A stretch of DNA of 64,000 bases from Roridomyces roridus (Eukaryota > Basidiomycota > Agaricomycetes > Agaricales > Mycenaceae). The notes under the pieces were generated by a model. That model saw nothing but the letters and a program-made list of their open reading frames with translations. It did no database searches and was not told the origin of the DNA. Positions 11,092-23,840 of the stretch are shown piece by piece (position 1 is the stretch's first letter; each line of letters begins with the position of its first letter). The position numbers were made by a program, and so were the translations under genes. The stretch covers positions 4,402,001-4,466,000 of the forward strand of contig JARKIF010000001.1 in NCBI GenBank assembly GCA_029378245.1, given 5' to 3'.

Positions 11092-12982
11092 TCACCCACC
11101 GGGAGCCATATCTCCGACGATCTGATACAACGGATGTCCCAGATGAATCGCCAGGTCCTGGCTCTCGGGGTCGAACCCCTTGGCGGAATGGAAGCTCCGG
11201 AGCCCCTCGTACGCACTTGCATCCCAAGAGTGTCCATACCAGTTGACATCCATCTCGAGCACGGGTAGACCGTGACTCGCGGCATCCTCGACCGTCAACC
11301 GAGTGGAACCTTGAAGATCGAATGACCAGTACCACGAGAGCTGTCGCGTTGATGGATCCGCCGGAGGGCAGATAAATAGGTATGGGCATGCGGATGGGTC
11401 TTCTGGGATCTTGAGCGTCTTTCTCAATGAGATGACAAGACCTTCGCAACACACTGCTCCTTTCGATCAGCGACTGGGTAGGAAGAATGAACTGATAGAA
11501 CTCGACTGTATTCGTCGTGCGATGAGGTGATGTCTAGTCGCTTGAAGACGTAGTTGGCCTGGGACATCCAAGAGAACCGGTGGGACGACAAAAACATTGC
11601 TCCGATGGACTGATCCACCTCAAATCTAAAATGTCCAGCATAACAGTGAGCAAAATGCGGGCCTAAGAAAATATGAAATATTCGCCTGATCCAGCCAGAC
11701 CCCACAGTCTTTCCAGTTGTCTGAATATCCCACTCAATGTTCCCCCTCGGATACTCTTCAGCCAAGTGAGCAATTTCAGTGCAAAGCTCGTCTCCATTAT
11801 CATCCCTTCTACGACGACACACCGAGCCCAGCTGCCACTCGTCTATCCCCGGTGATTGACCCAGGGTAAGGTAAAGCATGCTATGAAACGCTTCAAAAGT
11901 GAATGCCGTGAGCTGGGCCATCAGATTCTCGGGATTGGTCAAGTCGATGAGTTGGATGGCAGGAATGGGTGTAGCCTCTGGCAAAAACATTCTGGGTCCT
12001 TTAATCTCAGCCTTCTCCAAATCGATACACAGTCGACCTGTTGACCGCCGAATCCAATTGGTAGTCTGATCAAGCCGTGTGGCAAGTTAAAGTACAAGAC
12101 AACGGGGTCACTCACAGGAACTACACCAATTACACCCGCTTGAGTTACATCCTGTGTGCGTGTTAGATAAAGCTCCAAGTACTTGGAAAAGATTACACGG
12201 AAATCTTCGACCTAAGCAACTCGATAGTACGGGAGACTCCGGAACAACTAGGTCGAGTACGTACCCAACAGGCAGGGAAGTATACCTGCATCATTGGCCA
12301 TGCTCGATAGAGTGCAAGAAAGTCCAGGTAAGGCACGAGATCTATAGATCACCGGGTTGAGTTACACACTACCAAGAGGGAACAACGTTAACTCAAACCA
12401 TCATGTGCGACCACGGCAAGCGCATCCGGTGAACGCGACACCGCGAAGAGCTGCACAATGTTTGGATGCCTAGATGGATTCGCGTTCAGAAAGTTGGTAA
12501 TCCATTCCGAGGCATACCACAAGCCCGAGAAACGCGCGATATATTCTCGGGATGCCTAGAAATCAACATCCGACACTGGGCACGGATCACGATGAACGCC
12601 TGCCTACCTCTCTGGCACGCTCGCCCTGATACAACATGACAGATGAATTAGAAGCCAAGCCGTGGACTTTTGCCGTGAACATCCTGCGTAGGGGAGTCGT
12701 TTGCGCTCTGGATCTGGATACAACGTCTCCGTGAAGACGAATCTCTCGTTGCAAGGCGATGTCACCGCGAGGAATTATTCGTAAACCTGGGTCACCCGTG
12801 TCATTCGGAGGGACCAGTGGCATTTGCGTACACACCATCGGAAACAGCCTCAGCGGCATGGTGTATATGGACATGGCTCGTAAAAGTACCGCCGGTAACT
12901 GAAAGCCCACTTGCCCCGGGGAAGAAGGCGCCAGCATATCTGGAATATGCGCCATGGCCAGATTATGGACTGGATACATCCG
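11092..12982 (-). CDS. Protein-kinase-like N-terminus joined to an agaric-specific C-terminal module
   Basis: Unnamed agaric protein. On the minus strand: GDIALQREIRLHGDVVSR, RRMFTAKVHGLASNSSVMLY, then QGERARE; a 52-base intron (12607-12556); then HPNIVQLFAVSRSP, the segment corresponding to kinase strands beta 4-5. After further introns come DLVPYLDFLALYR, TNWIRRSTGRLCIDL, SWMSQANYVFKRLDIT and the C-terminal YWSFDLQGSTRLT ... SAKGFDPESQDLAIHLG. No HRD or DFG catalytic motif was found, so it is probably a pseudokinase or only kinase-derived (inference). The true start and some splice sites are open. A relative of the C-terminal module lies at 45.1-46.7 kb. Confidence 0.6.
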
Positions 12983-13547
12983 ACACTGGAGACTCACTGG
13001 GCGGATGTTCCCAGCTCAAGTTCTGCGGACGTCTCTTCATTGAGGTTTGCGCTCTTGAAAGCGTCGGAGGCCATGCGAGATGGTGGGATGAGCAAAGAAG
13101 CGTTGCTGTCACAGCCTCGTATCAGCGCCATCGAAGATATACATAGAACGGAATTCCCCTGGCGTCCGACCATGGGTCTGTCCGGGCATTATAGATGGCG
13201 GCGAGTGCGCAAGTCATGACTCGGAGAGCTCAGAGCGGCGCACGTGAAGCACCAGCCGGCCTAGGCCAGAAGCGATACGACAAGATAGAGAGCATTCTCA
13301 TGGTGGGATACGACGACCGAGCTGAGGCGACCTTCACAGCTGTCCGACTTGAAGGCAGAGATTTGATTGGTGGTACAGAGCAAGAGGCAGTCGGCAATTG
13401 GTCGGCAAACAAGTACCACGCAATCGGAATGATCCGGATAGGCATCTCCTTCGCACTCCCGCCGCCGTCTCCCAGCGTCAGACCAACGTCAGACTCTCTC
13501 TCTCCCGGTCCCGACTTGACTAGTCACTCCGCACCACCACCACCGCC

Positions 13548-14606
13548 ATGCAAGACGAGCCTCGTCTTCCTCCAGAGCTGGAGCGTTTGATCTTTGAATC
13601 GGTCGCAATATCCTGGCCCGCATACATCACCAACCTGCTCCTCGTCGCTTCCCGAGTCAGAGAATGGTGATTCGGATTCTGACACCTTCTCGAAAAGCTG
13701 AGCCATCCAAAGGATCTACCCTATCCTCTATCGCACACTGGTCATCAACGCACCCACAATCGCCGGCCTCCCCTCTTCCAATACCAGTGTCGCCAAATTC
13801 CAGCACATCCAGCGAACCCAGCCCTCAGTCCCCTCGCGTGTGAAAAACCTCATGCTCGTCCGTCTCGACGGGCGGGAAACCGACGCGATCCTCTCAGCAT
13901 GCCCCAACGTCCAGAACCTGTACCTGTTTCATCCGGGTGAGCCAGCACAGGCTGTCCGTGGGTACTGGAGCACAGCGCTCGACATCCTCTATGGCCGACC
14001 TGCGGCGGTGGAGCGGCGCGCGGCGCTAGATGTCATGCCCCTTCGGCGTCTATACTGCGATCTGGAAGACCTCGGCATCCCTTCCGATGTCTTCTCCTCG
14101 GCGCTCTTTGCCAATATAACACACTTGCAGCTGAACGATATGAGTATCGACATCGACGACGACGAGGATGAGGACGACTGCCGTTGGAAAGGCCTGGCCG
14201 CTCTGCCTAGGCTGACACACCTCGCCTTCACTATATTCGCTGTCGCTCTTCTACCTCGTCTCGAATCGGTCTTGGCAAGGAGGAAGGATTTGCGTGCGTT
14301 GATTGTTCTGCGCCCGCCTTCATGGATGGATCAGTACCCGGGAAGCATAGTGGAGGACCAGCGTTTTGTGATGATGATGCCGCTCGAGGATCCCACGGGC
14401 GACTGGCAGTGCGGAATTGTGCATGAGGAGGATTTCTGGGCGTGCGCGGATCGGTTTATCACGGGGAGGATGGCGGGTGTACCACCGAGTGAGTCCGCGC
14501 CTTGTATTCTGTCGGCAACAAGACACAAGACTGACTATACCATCCAGTCTATACGCAGTTTCCGTTCTATCTAGCCGAGCTCCGACCCAGCGTGAGCGTC
14601 GTATAA
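13548..14606 (+). CDS. F-box-like protein of a local three-copy family (intact copy)
   Basis: Exons 13548-13666, 13713-14488 and 14548-14606 (introns 46 and 59 bases) join to 317 codons plus stop with no interruption. The N-terminus [19 protein letters not shown] is F-box-like and is followed by [11 protein letters not shown]. The body has a leucine-rich pattern (NLMLVRLDGRETDAILSA, FANITHLQLND, LPRLTHLAF) and an acidic run of D and E at about residue 185. It ends DFWACADRFITGRMAG and FYLAEL. Paralogues lie at 24.06-24.99 kb (intact) and 48.5-49.49 kb (frameshifted), both on the minus strand. Its biochemical role is unknown. Confidence 0.78.
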
Positions 14607-14821
14607 CGTTAATGTGGAGTTAACCACGAAATGTACAACATTTGGATTGCACAAGGAATGGACGGCACTACCTTCGGAAATCGACCCTCCCATCGTATCT
14701 TCGACCATCTGCAACTCGGTTTAATGGTGACTGGTTCCATGGGACAGACATACCTTCTGTCAAGACGCACCCCCCGGCGCTGTACCGAAGATCGTATGCT
14801 ACATCAAGATCCCGTTTTAGT
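14607..14821. other. Short intergenic stretch, no gene seen
   Basis: Spacer between two converging transcription units; no coding or repeat signal seen. Confidence 0.4.
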
Positions 14822-16769
14822 TCAAAATTTCCGCAGTGGCAGACAGCTCGAATGCACGTACGTCCTTCCCCGACCCTGCGCGCCCTTCGGCGAACACGAG
14901 CGGCCCTTCCTCAGATGCGTTGTCTGTGCCGTCCTCCCCAACGTACGTCGGACGTTGAGTGGGGAGAAGAGACAGTTCGAGTAGAGATGGGAGAGGGCGA
15001 GGTGCCAGACGAAGTTGATTGCGTAGTGCTGTGGAATGCGAAATGATCGGAAGAGATGGGAGCGGAGGGACGGGAGAGGACGTATGGGTAGGGTCATGGA
15101 GCAGACGACGTCGAGGATGTTGAATATCCACCCGCCGAAATGAGCGCAACTATCAATCTCCGGGGAGATCGGTGAGGGGAGTGGAAATCATACGTCATCA
15201 TGCCGGTTTGAATGGTCGCTACAGGGTGAAGTTAACTTGAGTCTCGCAATCGAAATTCATCTTGAAAAAGAAGTTGAGAAGAAGATGGACTCACTCCGAA
15301 TGATCTCGTCAAGTATCGTATCCGTTGCAGAGAACCCCGTTCTCCTCCTCATCTGCATTCCTCAGAGAGGGAAGGACGGTGTTGGTTCTTACCAACGTAA
15401 AGAGCAACGAAACCGCATCCGCCACACAGCCCGCGAGACATCACAGCAGAGCCGAGTTATGCAGGAGCGGCTTTTTACCAAATTGTTGGAGTATTTGGAT
15501 CATTGCTGAAGTCCATAATCCACCCGCTGAAATCGCTCAAAGGTAGACGTCAATACAATCCCGAAGAGAACACAAGAGAGGGGCCCCCTCGGACGCACCG
15601 AAACTGGTCACAGCAACAAGAGGCAGCAGATCACTTGATCCGTGACACAGTGTTGATAGCTCCGGTTGCTTGTGATTTGAAGGAAATAACCACCAAAGGT
15701 GTCGAAACGCGGGGCAAGGCCAGTGAGGTCTAGTTTCAGTCAAGAGAGTGAGCTCAGACCGGTTGGGAGCATAAAGCAGGCAAAGGCGACAATGGAAGAC
15801 TGACGACGACCGTCGGCAAGAGACGGAGTTTAGCGGCTTTCACGGAGGTGAAGGGGGGGGTAGATCAATCAGTGTCGCGGATCAACTGATTTGGAGCCTC
15901 TTGCACAGCAAACACACATATGACGAGCGGGATCCAAGGCCGGCTGCTGAGCTTGTAGATGCGCCATGCGAAGAATATCTGAATGGGCGTGAAGATGAGG
16001 GCATGGAATGTCATGCGTGACCTAAACCGATTGGCTGGAGAATTTTATGCAATGGAATAGAAGGAGGAGGGGAGTGGACGCATGACGCAAAATGGTTCTG
16101 AGTGAGGTGAGCTTATAAGTTATGATTCTATCCGAACGAGAGACACTATGTAGGGCTTACGGTCATGAAACCACAAGCGCTGCGATGTCAGCTGGAACTC
16201 GGAATCAAGACGGGTTTTCGGCCAGCAATCCAGTAAATCCTCGAGAAGAGCGCGGAGGGCGCAGAGCCGGAAGAGTCACCGTATTCCAAGATGAGCAGTT
16301 GGTCGTCGGTGAGCAGAGGGGGAAGAGGGGGAAGAGGGGGAAGAGGGGGAAGAGGAGGAGGTAAGAAGAGTCGAAGCCGGAGGGCATCCCTGAATCCAAA
16401 TTCCAGCGATCCGATGAGACGGAAGAGGGTACCTTTTGTTTTAGGCCTGAAAATACGTCAAAGTCTACAAGAAGATGAGCTTTCGGCTACTGACGATGAA
16501 GCAGACGCACCTGTTATGCTCACATCTACGTATCGCCGCCCTTGAATGCCCGGAGGACAAGTCGTTCAAGGGGTACGCACGCCATAGAATAGCATATTCA
16601 TGAACACCTCTCGAAGAGTCAGCGCTGCGCAGACGTATGTCGATGGATTCACCCCGACGAGAATCGCTCCGTAGCTAGTCCGAGACCGCACTTTGAGTTG
16701 CCAGAAGCCAGCCACAGTACTTACCCCCCGTTGTAACTGCACATCCGGATGCGGTGCAGAAGAGACCAC
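14822..16769 (-). pseudogene. Seven-membrane-span protein of DUF6534 type, possibly decayed
   Basis: Scattered minus-strand exons match this fungal membrane family in the right order. An N-terminal segment GAILVGVNPSTYVCAALTL lies near 16.65 kb, IQIFFAWRIYKLSSRPWIPL near 15.95 kb, VADAVSLLFTLVRTNTV near 15.43 kb and the C-terminal FVWHLALSHLYSNCLFSPLN near 15.0 kb. Function in the family is unknown. I could not link all parts into one frame: the second membrane region is replaced by a purine-rich minisatellite and there are stops around 16.0-16.3 kb. A normal gene with unusual introns cannot be excluded. Confidence 0.5.
16315..16358. repeat. Purine minisatellite, 9-base unit (aagaggggg), about 4.5 copies
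   Basis: Direct repeats of aagaggggg ending in aagaggagg, inside the decayed membrane-protein region. The purine strand is the plus strand. Confidence 0.85.
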
Positions 16770-18440
16770 TGGGAGAGAGGAGGGGAGACATGCTGCGTTG
16801 CCGGGGGAGGACGGAAGCGGGAAGCGGGAAGCGAAGATAAAAACGCTCAGTCATTACTTACTCAGTTACTTATACTTGATGGTTCTTTTCGAGATCTCCG
16901 GGGTTATGGCGACGTTCCTTGCCTCCCTACGGAGCTGCCCTTAGTCTCCCAGTGTCATACTCGGATCAACAGATAGTCAATTTTTTTTTGTGTTGATCTA
17001 GAAGCTGCCTGGGTTGTACGCGGGACCAGGGATGAATGCAGCAGTAGGAAATGGGCTGAGGAAGTAGCGCAAGGATGGGACGCTCGAGCTGGGTACCATG
17101 GATTGGGATTCCTTCACTTGATGGTTACCCCCGCTGTTGCATCGAAGATGTAAAAAGCCAGTTTCGTGAGCGAGGTTTATGTGGCGATAATCCAGGAGAG
17201 CGGAGCCATCGCGGCGACAGCAGACCAAGAAACCGCCAGTCAGAGTGAGCCAGCAGATGGTCGACAATCCGGCGAGGCAATGTATGGGTCCGGGTCCATT
17301 CTTTGAACGGTTGGTCCCAATGTAAGCAGCAGCACAGATAAAGTTCGTGGACATGCGGCGCTCTTCTGGCGGTTCCATCCGGCAAGTTCCTTTGGGGCTG
17401 ATACAGCGGTGGTCGGTGTTTTGATGCTCCGGGGCGAGGTCGCAATATTCCTCTTCCTTGTGCTCAGTTTGCGTTGGTGAAACAGTCGAGAGACGTAAAG
17501 TTGGCAGATAGCACTATGATGGGCATTGCGGCGAACCTGGAGATGGACTGAGGGTTTATGTACACCGCAGGAGAATCGCGAATCTCGAGGCCGTTTAGGT
17601 ACCGATCAGCAGCAAGAGAGAGCATTTCGAGCATCGAGGTGGTGGGTCCGGGAGGATGAGGATCAGCGCTGTGTCACGAATCACAGTGATCATCAGTTCC
17701 GTCACATCACACGATCATCACAATCTCTCTTCTCACCAGCACACAGCGGTGGCACAGGCATTGTCCGGCGGATTGATGTCCCTGTGCTCCAACCACCAAC
17801 ACTTCCAGCCTGCTTCCAGACATCTCTCGTGCCGACTCGGCTCGGCGCTCTTCCGCAGCCGACCGTCGTACGTCCGGACCAGGGGAAATGGCAGGCAGGC
17901 ACATGGGCGGATGTACAAACCAGTGCCTACGCGTGACGCGCGCCGCCAAGGAAGGTTGGACGTCCCGAATGACCCTGACCATTGTACTCGAATTGTACAA
18001 CGAAATGGAGGGCAAATCCGGTGACAGCGCGGGTCGCCGCTCAGATGGTCTTATTCTGGCTTCAAGTGTGGGGTCGGTCCAAGGTATGCGGAGAAAACTT
18101 TCTGGTGAAATCAATTGCTCACTCACTACTCCAGTCCACTCCCCACTACCCCTCTACGTTTTGCCACAATTCGCCACTCAGGCTATGACTCATTTCTTAT
18201 TCGCCCTCATACCAAAACCTTCCGGAACTTTGCATTACCGGCACCACTTCCCACCCGAAACTATGTTGAATTGATCGGGGATAACGTTGCGTTCGTTCAA
18301 GGCGACACACGCCACAAATTGGACAGCCGCCCTGTTCCGCGGTATTTTCAGCTACTCGCTTCGCCAGAGCCGTACAAAAGGCTGCAGTCGTCTCATTCTT
18401 TTTCTTCATCGACTCTCCCTCGAAAAACCTCTCAAACATC
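16770..18440. other. No assigned gene; weak C-terminal trace of a second membrane protein
   Basis: Around 17.45-17.53 kb the minus strand reads ICQLYVSRLFHQRKL, which resembles the last segment of the same DUF6534-type family (LYxNSxLxxLN). Nothing upstream supports a full gene. The last 150 bases are the 5' region of the large gene at 18441; a ct-rich stretch (18385-18425) precedes its ATG. Confidence 0.35.
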
Positions 18441-21400
18441 ATGTGTAACGACGGCAACAGCGCCCCTCAGTCCATTCGTTATCTCAACGCCCAACTCGCC
18501 GCACTCTGGGCCAACGCCGACGACTGTGCCAAACAGGCCGGCAAAAACCCCAACTTCAAGTCGGAGAAATGGCAGCAGGGCAAATACACGCGCGCCCTCG
18601 CTCAGTACCAGCACTTTGGTTTCAACAAAAAGTCGGCGGGCAAGATCAGCAACGTCAAGGAGCTCTTGTTCAATGCGTCGTTCTCCAAGCCGACGCTCGA
18701 GGTCATCTGCAACCACGAGTTGGTGCTGCACATCACGCTCGCTGAGGGCCACGTTAACATGGAGCCTAATGCCAACAAGTCTGGCTACCGCTTCGAAACG
18801 TGCGTCCTCAATTTCTTGCATGTGGGAGTCGGGCTTATAGTCTGCTAGCAAACATAACCACGCGCTGAACGGTATCGAGCTCTCCTACCGGATGAAGTTC
18901 TCCCGCAGCAGCATCAAGGGCATGGGGGGCAAGGACTCGAAGATCGGCAACACCGGCTCGAAGCACCTCATCCAACTTATGATCCTGGACATTGACAGTG
19001 CGTCCTCCTTCAGCTGCATTCATAATCTCCTTCTAATCAACTGCAGGCGCCAAGCTCGTCAAATACAAACCCTCCCTCCCTGCCAACGTCAAGGACGCTT
19101 TGACGCTCTACATGCCCGAATACCTCCAGTTCCTCCGGAGCGCTGGCAACCACGTGCTCTTCAACCTGCCCGATTTCGACGACGACATGTTCTCTCCCAA
19201 GATCAACTACTCGTTGATCAGCAGAGCCCTTGAGGTGGAGGAGTTCTGCTGCGACGTCGTGCATGGGACGAGTCTCGGGGAGATCAACCGGTACTTGTAC
19301 GGCAAGTGGTTGGCCGGCGCGGCTTTGGGGAGGCCGAAAGGTGCGTCTTCAGATGGCTCATTCGAATTTGAACTCACCGGATTTCAGACGTGCTGTCCGT
19401 CTGCCTCGCGGAGATCAACAGCAGTTGGCTGCCTAGCAGCTCTATCGACAGCACCCAGTTCCATATTAGCTTCGGTGCGCCTCAGATCAAGGCCCTCTGC
19501 TCGCACGAGGTCGGTTCCGTTTCATCCCACGTCGGACTTGATGATGCTCACACGATCTTAGGTGCTGCTGTACTTCAACATCGACCACATCGCGTTCTTT
19601 GAGGGCAGCGACTTCTCGCAGGAGCCGCTTCACGTGTACCATGGTTGGAAGGTCGCCGTCATCGCCGACGTCGTGCAGGACAAGCCGCAAGATTCGGTTA
19701 CTCAACTTCGGCTCGACTTGGACTGTATGTTGCCCGCAAACACCTTATCGCAGTCAACTAACATTTTCCAGCCCTCCGCTTCTCGCGCCACTTCTCCTCC
19801 ATGGGCGAGACCACCGACATCGTCGAAGCGTACTTTGGGCGCATCGTCAAGTTCCTGACGAACGAGTACGTCGACGTCCTCACCACCTACTCGCTGCACA
19901 TTGTCTACCACCTTGACACCACCTTTCGCGCAATCCGTGGCTCCGGTGATGGAGGCGACCACGGGCACAGTGGCAGCGGTGGGGACATGACGACGTGGAC
20001 CGACACGGACGGTGATGACGACAGCCACGAGTACCGTCACCGCCGACAGGCGTCCGCGCTCCTCATCTGGAACGAGCGCGTCGAGAAACTGACCGTCAAC
20101 GGATACGACCAGGTCCTCGCCGTATCGGAGCTCTCGATCAAAGAGCTCTTCCGATCATACTATATCCAGGCTACCCGTGGCAAGGCTCTGTACGAGTGCT
20201 TCAGCCACTGGAAGAGTGATCTTTTCAGCGCCGAGTTTGATAAACTTGATATTGCGCTGCTCTCGGACAATAGGGCGATCGTTTGGGTGGGGATTCAGGA
20301 GGGGGAGTTGGCTATTGAGACGTATGTTGCCCGGTTTTAGGTGCGACTGATCATGCTGACGCCTCGACAGCCAGGAGCAACACAAGTTCTGGGTGTATGA
20401 GCTTTTCAGCAAGCCGACTGCCGCCAAGAAGACCGTCAAGCGCCAATTCTCTGACGTGGTGCTGGCCTTTGAGGTGCAGCTCAAGGTTATTGAACACCGC
20501 GAGCTTGCTGTCGCCTCGTCGTGGCACCCGCGCTTCGAGAACTCCCCGATGTATCAGTGCCACCACTCGGCCAGTGGGACCAGGGTTTACAAGCATCTCA
20601 TTCTCGACTTTGCCCGTGCGTCACTGGTCTGCATTCTTTGTATTTTGCTCATCTTTTTTCAGACGCCAAGTACATCCCTCAACTTTCGGTCAACGACGGC
20701 TTGTACGGCACCGACTACGAAGCGGCCCAAAAACTGCAGACGGTGATCCACTACACGCAAGACTACCTTGAGCACCTCGCGCACCATGGACACAACATCA
20801 TCCACTCTGTCCCCGTCTTCACCGCCGCACCCAACTCTTTCGCCCTCACCTCCGTCACCTACCAAGTCGTCACCAAAACCAAGATCACCATCGACAACTG
20901 CCGCCATGCTGTGCCCGCCTCGCAGGCGCCCGTTATCCTGGTCTTGGGAATGTGCGGCAATAGGCCGCTGCCGTCGATCCGTCTGCCGTGGTTCCAAGGG
21001 TGGGTTATCCCTGGCCATCAGAGCCTCGGCACGATTTGCCTCTCTCGCGAGACATTCCTCGAGGGCAGGTTACTGCAGCGCCTCGCCCGCGTTAACGCTA
21101 AGACGACCCTCGTGCCCGAATGGGCGGGAATTGTGAATGGGCAGTGGAAGTACCAGCTCACGACGCTGGAGAAGCACGCTCATCGTAAGGAGGAGCGGAC
21201 GAGTTGGAAGGTTGCGAGCAAGACGGAGAGGAGTCGCGAGTATGTGTGGGAGGCCCATGATGAGTGGAACCATGACTCGAAGCATGAGAGCTTCACTGGT
21301 GATGAATCCCATGGGAAGTATACTCTTTCTTGTGAGTGCTCTCCTCATTTTTTGACGATGTTGGGCTGAGATATTTTTCAAGGCCGCACGAAAAACACAC

Positions 21401-22272
21401 TCTCGATCCCGACGTACTACCGCCAGGGATGCCTTGAAATCACTCTCCACGGCGAGTCGACCCTCCAGATTTCTGAGCGCGAGAACGTCAACTCTTGGAG
21501 GTACGTCTCTCAATAATCCGGTCAAGAGTCATGCTGAGCCAGACTACAGCAAGACCACCAGCGCCAAATGGTCCGTGGGCATTGAAGTGCACACCGCCAA
21601 CGGTGGCCTGCGCATCCAAGTCGTCGCTTCCACCCCGCCGAACTTCTCAAACGTCGCTAGCGAAGGTGTTTGCCCTATGGAGATCCAGGAAGAGCACATG
21701 CGGCAATTCCCCTCTGAGATTGACCTCGAGGACACGGTGAATGACCTGACCAGCTTGCTGCAGGGCTCTTGGGACTACTCGTACCCCGGCCTCGAGGCGT
21801 ATGCGCTCGCGAACCCCGTCTTCACGCGCTCCGGCGATCTTGTGGTGGAGCTCACACCGTACCGCAGCGCCGCGTTCAGTGTTCACTCCCAGGGCTCGCT
21901 CAAGCACACGGACAGTTTCTTCAAGAAGGTCAAGCACGTTTTGAGTGAGCATCGGTTTCCTTTTCGGTGCGGGCGTGTTACTGATGGATATTTGTAGCGG
22001 GCAGCCACGAGGATGTCAGCGAAACCCTCTCCATCAAGTCCAGGTCCTCCACGATTGAGGTCAAAAAACCGGAAACACCCACGACCCCCGCGCCCTTCTT
22101 CGCTCCCGAGGTTCACTTTGACAATAGTGTCATCTCCAAGGTGGGGACTGCCATCAAGACCGGAACGGCGACCCCGGTCAAGACGGACACGCCTCCCAAG
22201 GCGACTGCGCCCATGACCGCAACCGGAAACGGCAAGGCGAGCAATGGGAATGGGTTTCACGCACATGCCTAG
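18441..22272 (+). CDS. Large uncharacterised agaric protein, 1,112 residues, 11 exons
   Basis: Exons: 18441-18799, 18849-18997, 19047-19340, 19388-19509, 19562-19724, 19772-20321, 20371-20615, 20663-21331, 21383-21500, 21550-21944, 21998-22272. All introns are GT-AG and 47-53 bases; the sum is 3,339 bases with an open frame. I recognise it as an agaric family without a known function. Landmarks: SIRYLNAQLAALWANAD, LEVICNHELVLHITLAEG, FNLPDFDDDMFSPKINYSL, ISFGAPQIKALCSHEV, VLLYFNIDHIAFFEG, VILVLGMCGNRPLPS, LEITLHGESTLQISE. Internal similarity (ALCSHEVLLYFNID and EVICNHELVLHI) suggests a repeated beta-sheet module. A loop rich in G, D and H (about residue 395-420) and a P/T-rich tail are probably disordered. 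No signal peptide or membrane span seen. Confidence 0.85.
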
Positions 22273-22649
22273 GGGGCGAGCGTTCGGGATCTTTTGTTAT
22301 TGCCAAACGCCGATTTATTATACTGGATACAGTGTGACGTGATTCAAAATAATTGCAACTGTTTTTTCTCTCTTAATTTTTTTTCGACGTCTTGAGTCTT
22401 CTCGCCGAGCACCCGAGTCCTGATAAATGCATGGAGACGCGGCATGACCATGGATCTACTGGGGACAGCACACCCGACTTGCAACGCGACTGGGAGGAAT
22501 TAGGAGGTGGCTCACGTGGTCGCGATTCATGCAGCTTTGTTGTGATATATTTTTTCACTCTCTTGTCCTTTGCCATTCTGTTCGCCCGCTTCCTGAGTAT
22601 GACCTGACCGCCAGCTGCAACAATTCACTCACTTAGAATCTCACACAGA
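22273..22649. other. Intergenic, no gene seen
   Basis: AT-rich 3' flank of the large gene; no coding signal. Confidence 0.5.
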
Positions 22650-23840
22650 TGTCATGGATACTCGGATACTCCACCGACCCCTTTCGAAATCCCGGAGCTC
22701 GTGGACGCGATTCTCGCGATTCTCGACTTCGTCACGACGTAAAAGGATCTCTTCGTCACGACGTAAAAGGATCTCTACACATTCTGCGTCTATCCAGCCC
22801 AGTCCCGAATATTCCGAAACATCTATTTTCTGGGCGCATGGCACGATAAAAAGGCGGACAGTGCTCGTTTGCGTCGTTTGGCAGAGGTACTCCAGCAATC
22901 ACCTCACCTGATCCGATTCATCGTCAAGTTCCACATCGAGAACTGGGCCCCGATTTACTTGTCCAAGATAAACTTCACCCCTCACCACTCTGATCCTCGT
23001 CGCGGAGATCGAGTTTCCCTTATCCACAAGGGAAGCCGCCGTAGTCCAGAGTCTACTCAAGACTCCGACCCTTACCTCAGTTACCCTCAACTGTTCCTTT
23101 GAACGGGAATCGCCCCCTCAAATTAGAGCTATATAGCACCAGAGAGACCTCTGCGCGCTCAGGGCTGTGGCTGCTGGACCGTAGCTGCGAATTCGACGTT
23201 TCGCGGCTCAAGGCGTTCCAGTTCCAATTCAGCATCGATCCCATCCTCCGCAAAGCTCTGAAAGGGGCGTTTGATTCGGCCGAAATTCTCTCGATTGTGG
23301 TGCGTCATGTGATTAACATCTTGCTGCGTAAAAACATCTCAATGCAGCTCAATGCCCACAGAGACGTACAGCTTCAACCTCCTCCCGGATACGAGACGTT
23401 TCGCGATTCAGTCGAGTGACCCAGCTGGATCTGAGACGAGACCCTCGTGAGCTAGATCACAACGAGGGCATTCTCTTGGATTTGACGCTCGTCCATGAAC
23501 TTCCCGCCAAGAATCGACTCCGTATCGAGGCTTTGGGTTTGCCCGTATGGAAATTGGATCCCGCAGACATCAGTCCGGCAAGGCAACTGCTCTCTGCAAT
23601 TCACCTGGCGTTCCCAAACCTGAGGATCATCCGCGTACACATTCGTCATTTGCCGGAGCCGTCACGACGGGTGTGCGAAGACGATGCACGCCAGTGCTTT
23701 GAAGCCGTGGATGCAGGGATTACCGTCAGATGGAGTGTGTGCTTTTTTCTCGTGCTATTTGGAGTGATGTGTTGATTTGGTATTTCCCAGGTACAGGTGA
23801 TGGTGCGACGCTCGCTCCGTGGTATGAGAGAATCGTGTAA
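22650..23840 (+). pseudogene. F-box gene, degenerate paralogue of the gene at 1.9-3.2 kb
   Basis: The F-box frame reads PPTPFEIPELVDAILAIL without an in-frame ATG, then DFVTT and a stop. An exact 24-base tandem duplication (22727-22750, 22751-22774) repeats the stop. Beyond it the frame gives KDLYTFCVYPAQSRIF, RLAEVLQQSPHLIRF, IYLSKINF. A frameshift near 22975 leads to TTLILVAEIEFPLS, and another near 23110 to ELYSTRETSARSG and SRLKAFQFQFSIDP. The last part (HLAFPNLRIIRVHI, ITVRWS, then a 55-base intron and APWYERIV, stop 23838-23840) still matches the intact relative. At least four lesions make this a pseudogene. Confidence 0.75.

Noticed and set aside
17445..17530. A second full DUF6534-type membrane gene upstream of 16.8 kb
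   Set aside because: Only a short C-terminal resemblance; nothing upstream supports the other membrane spans.
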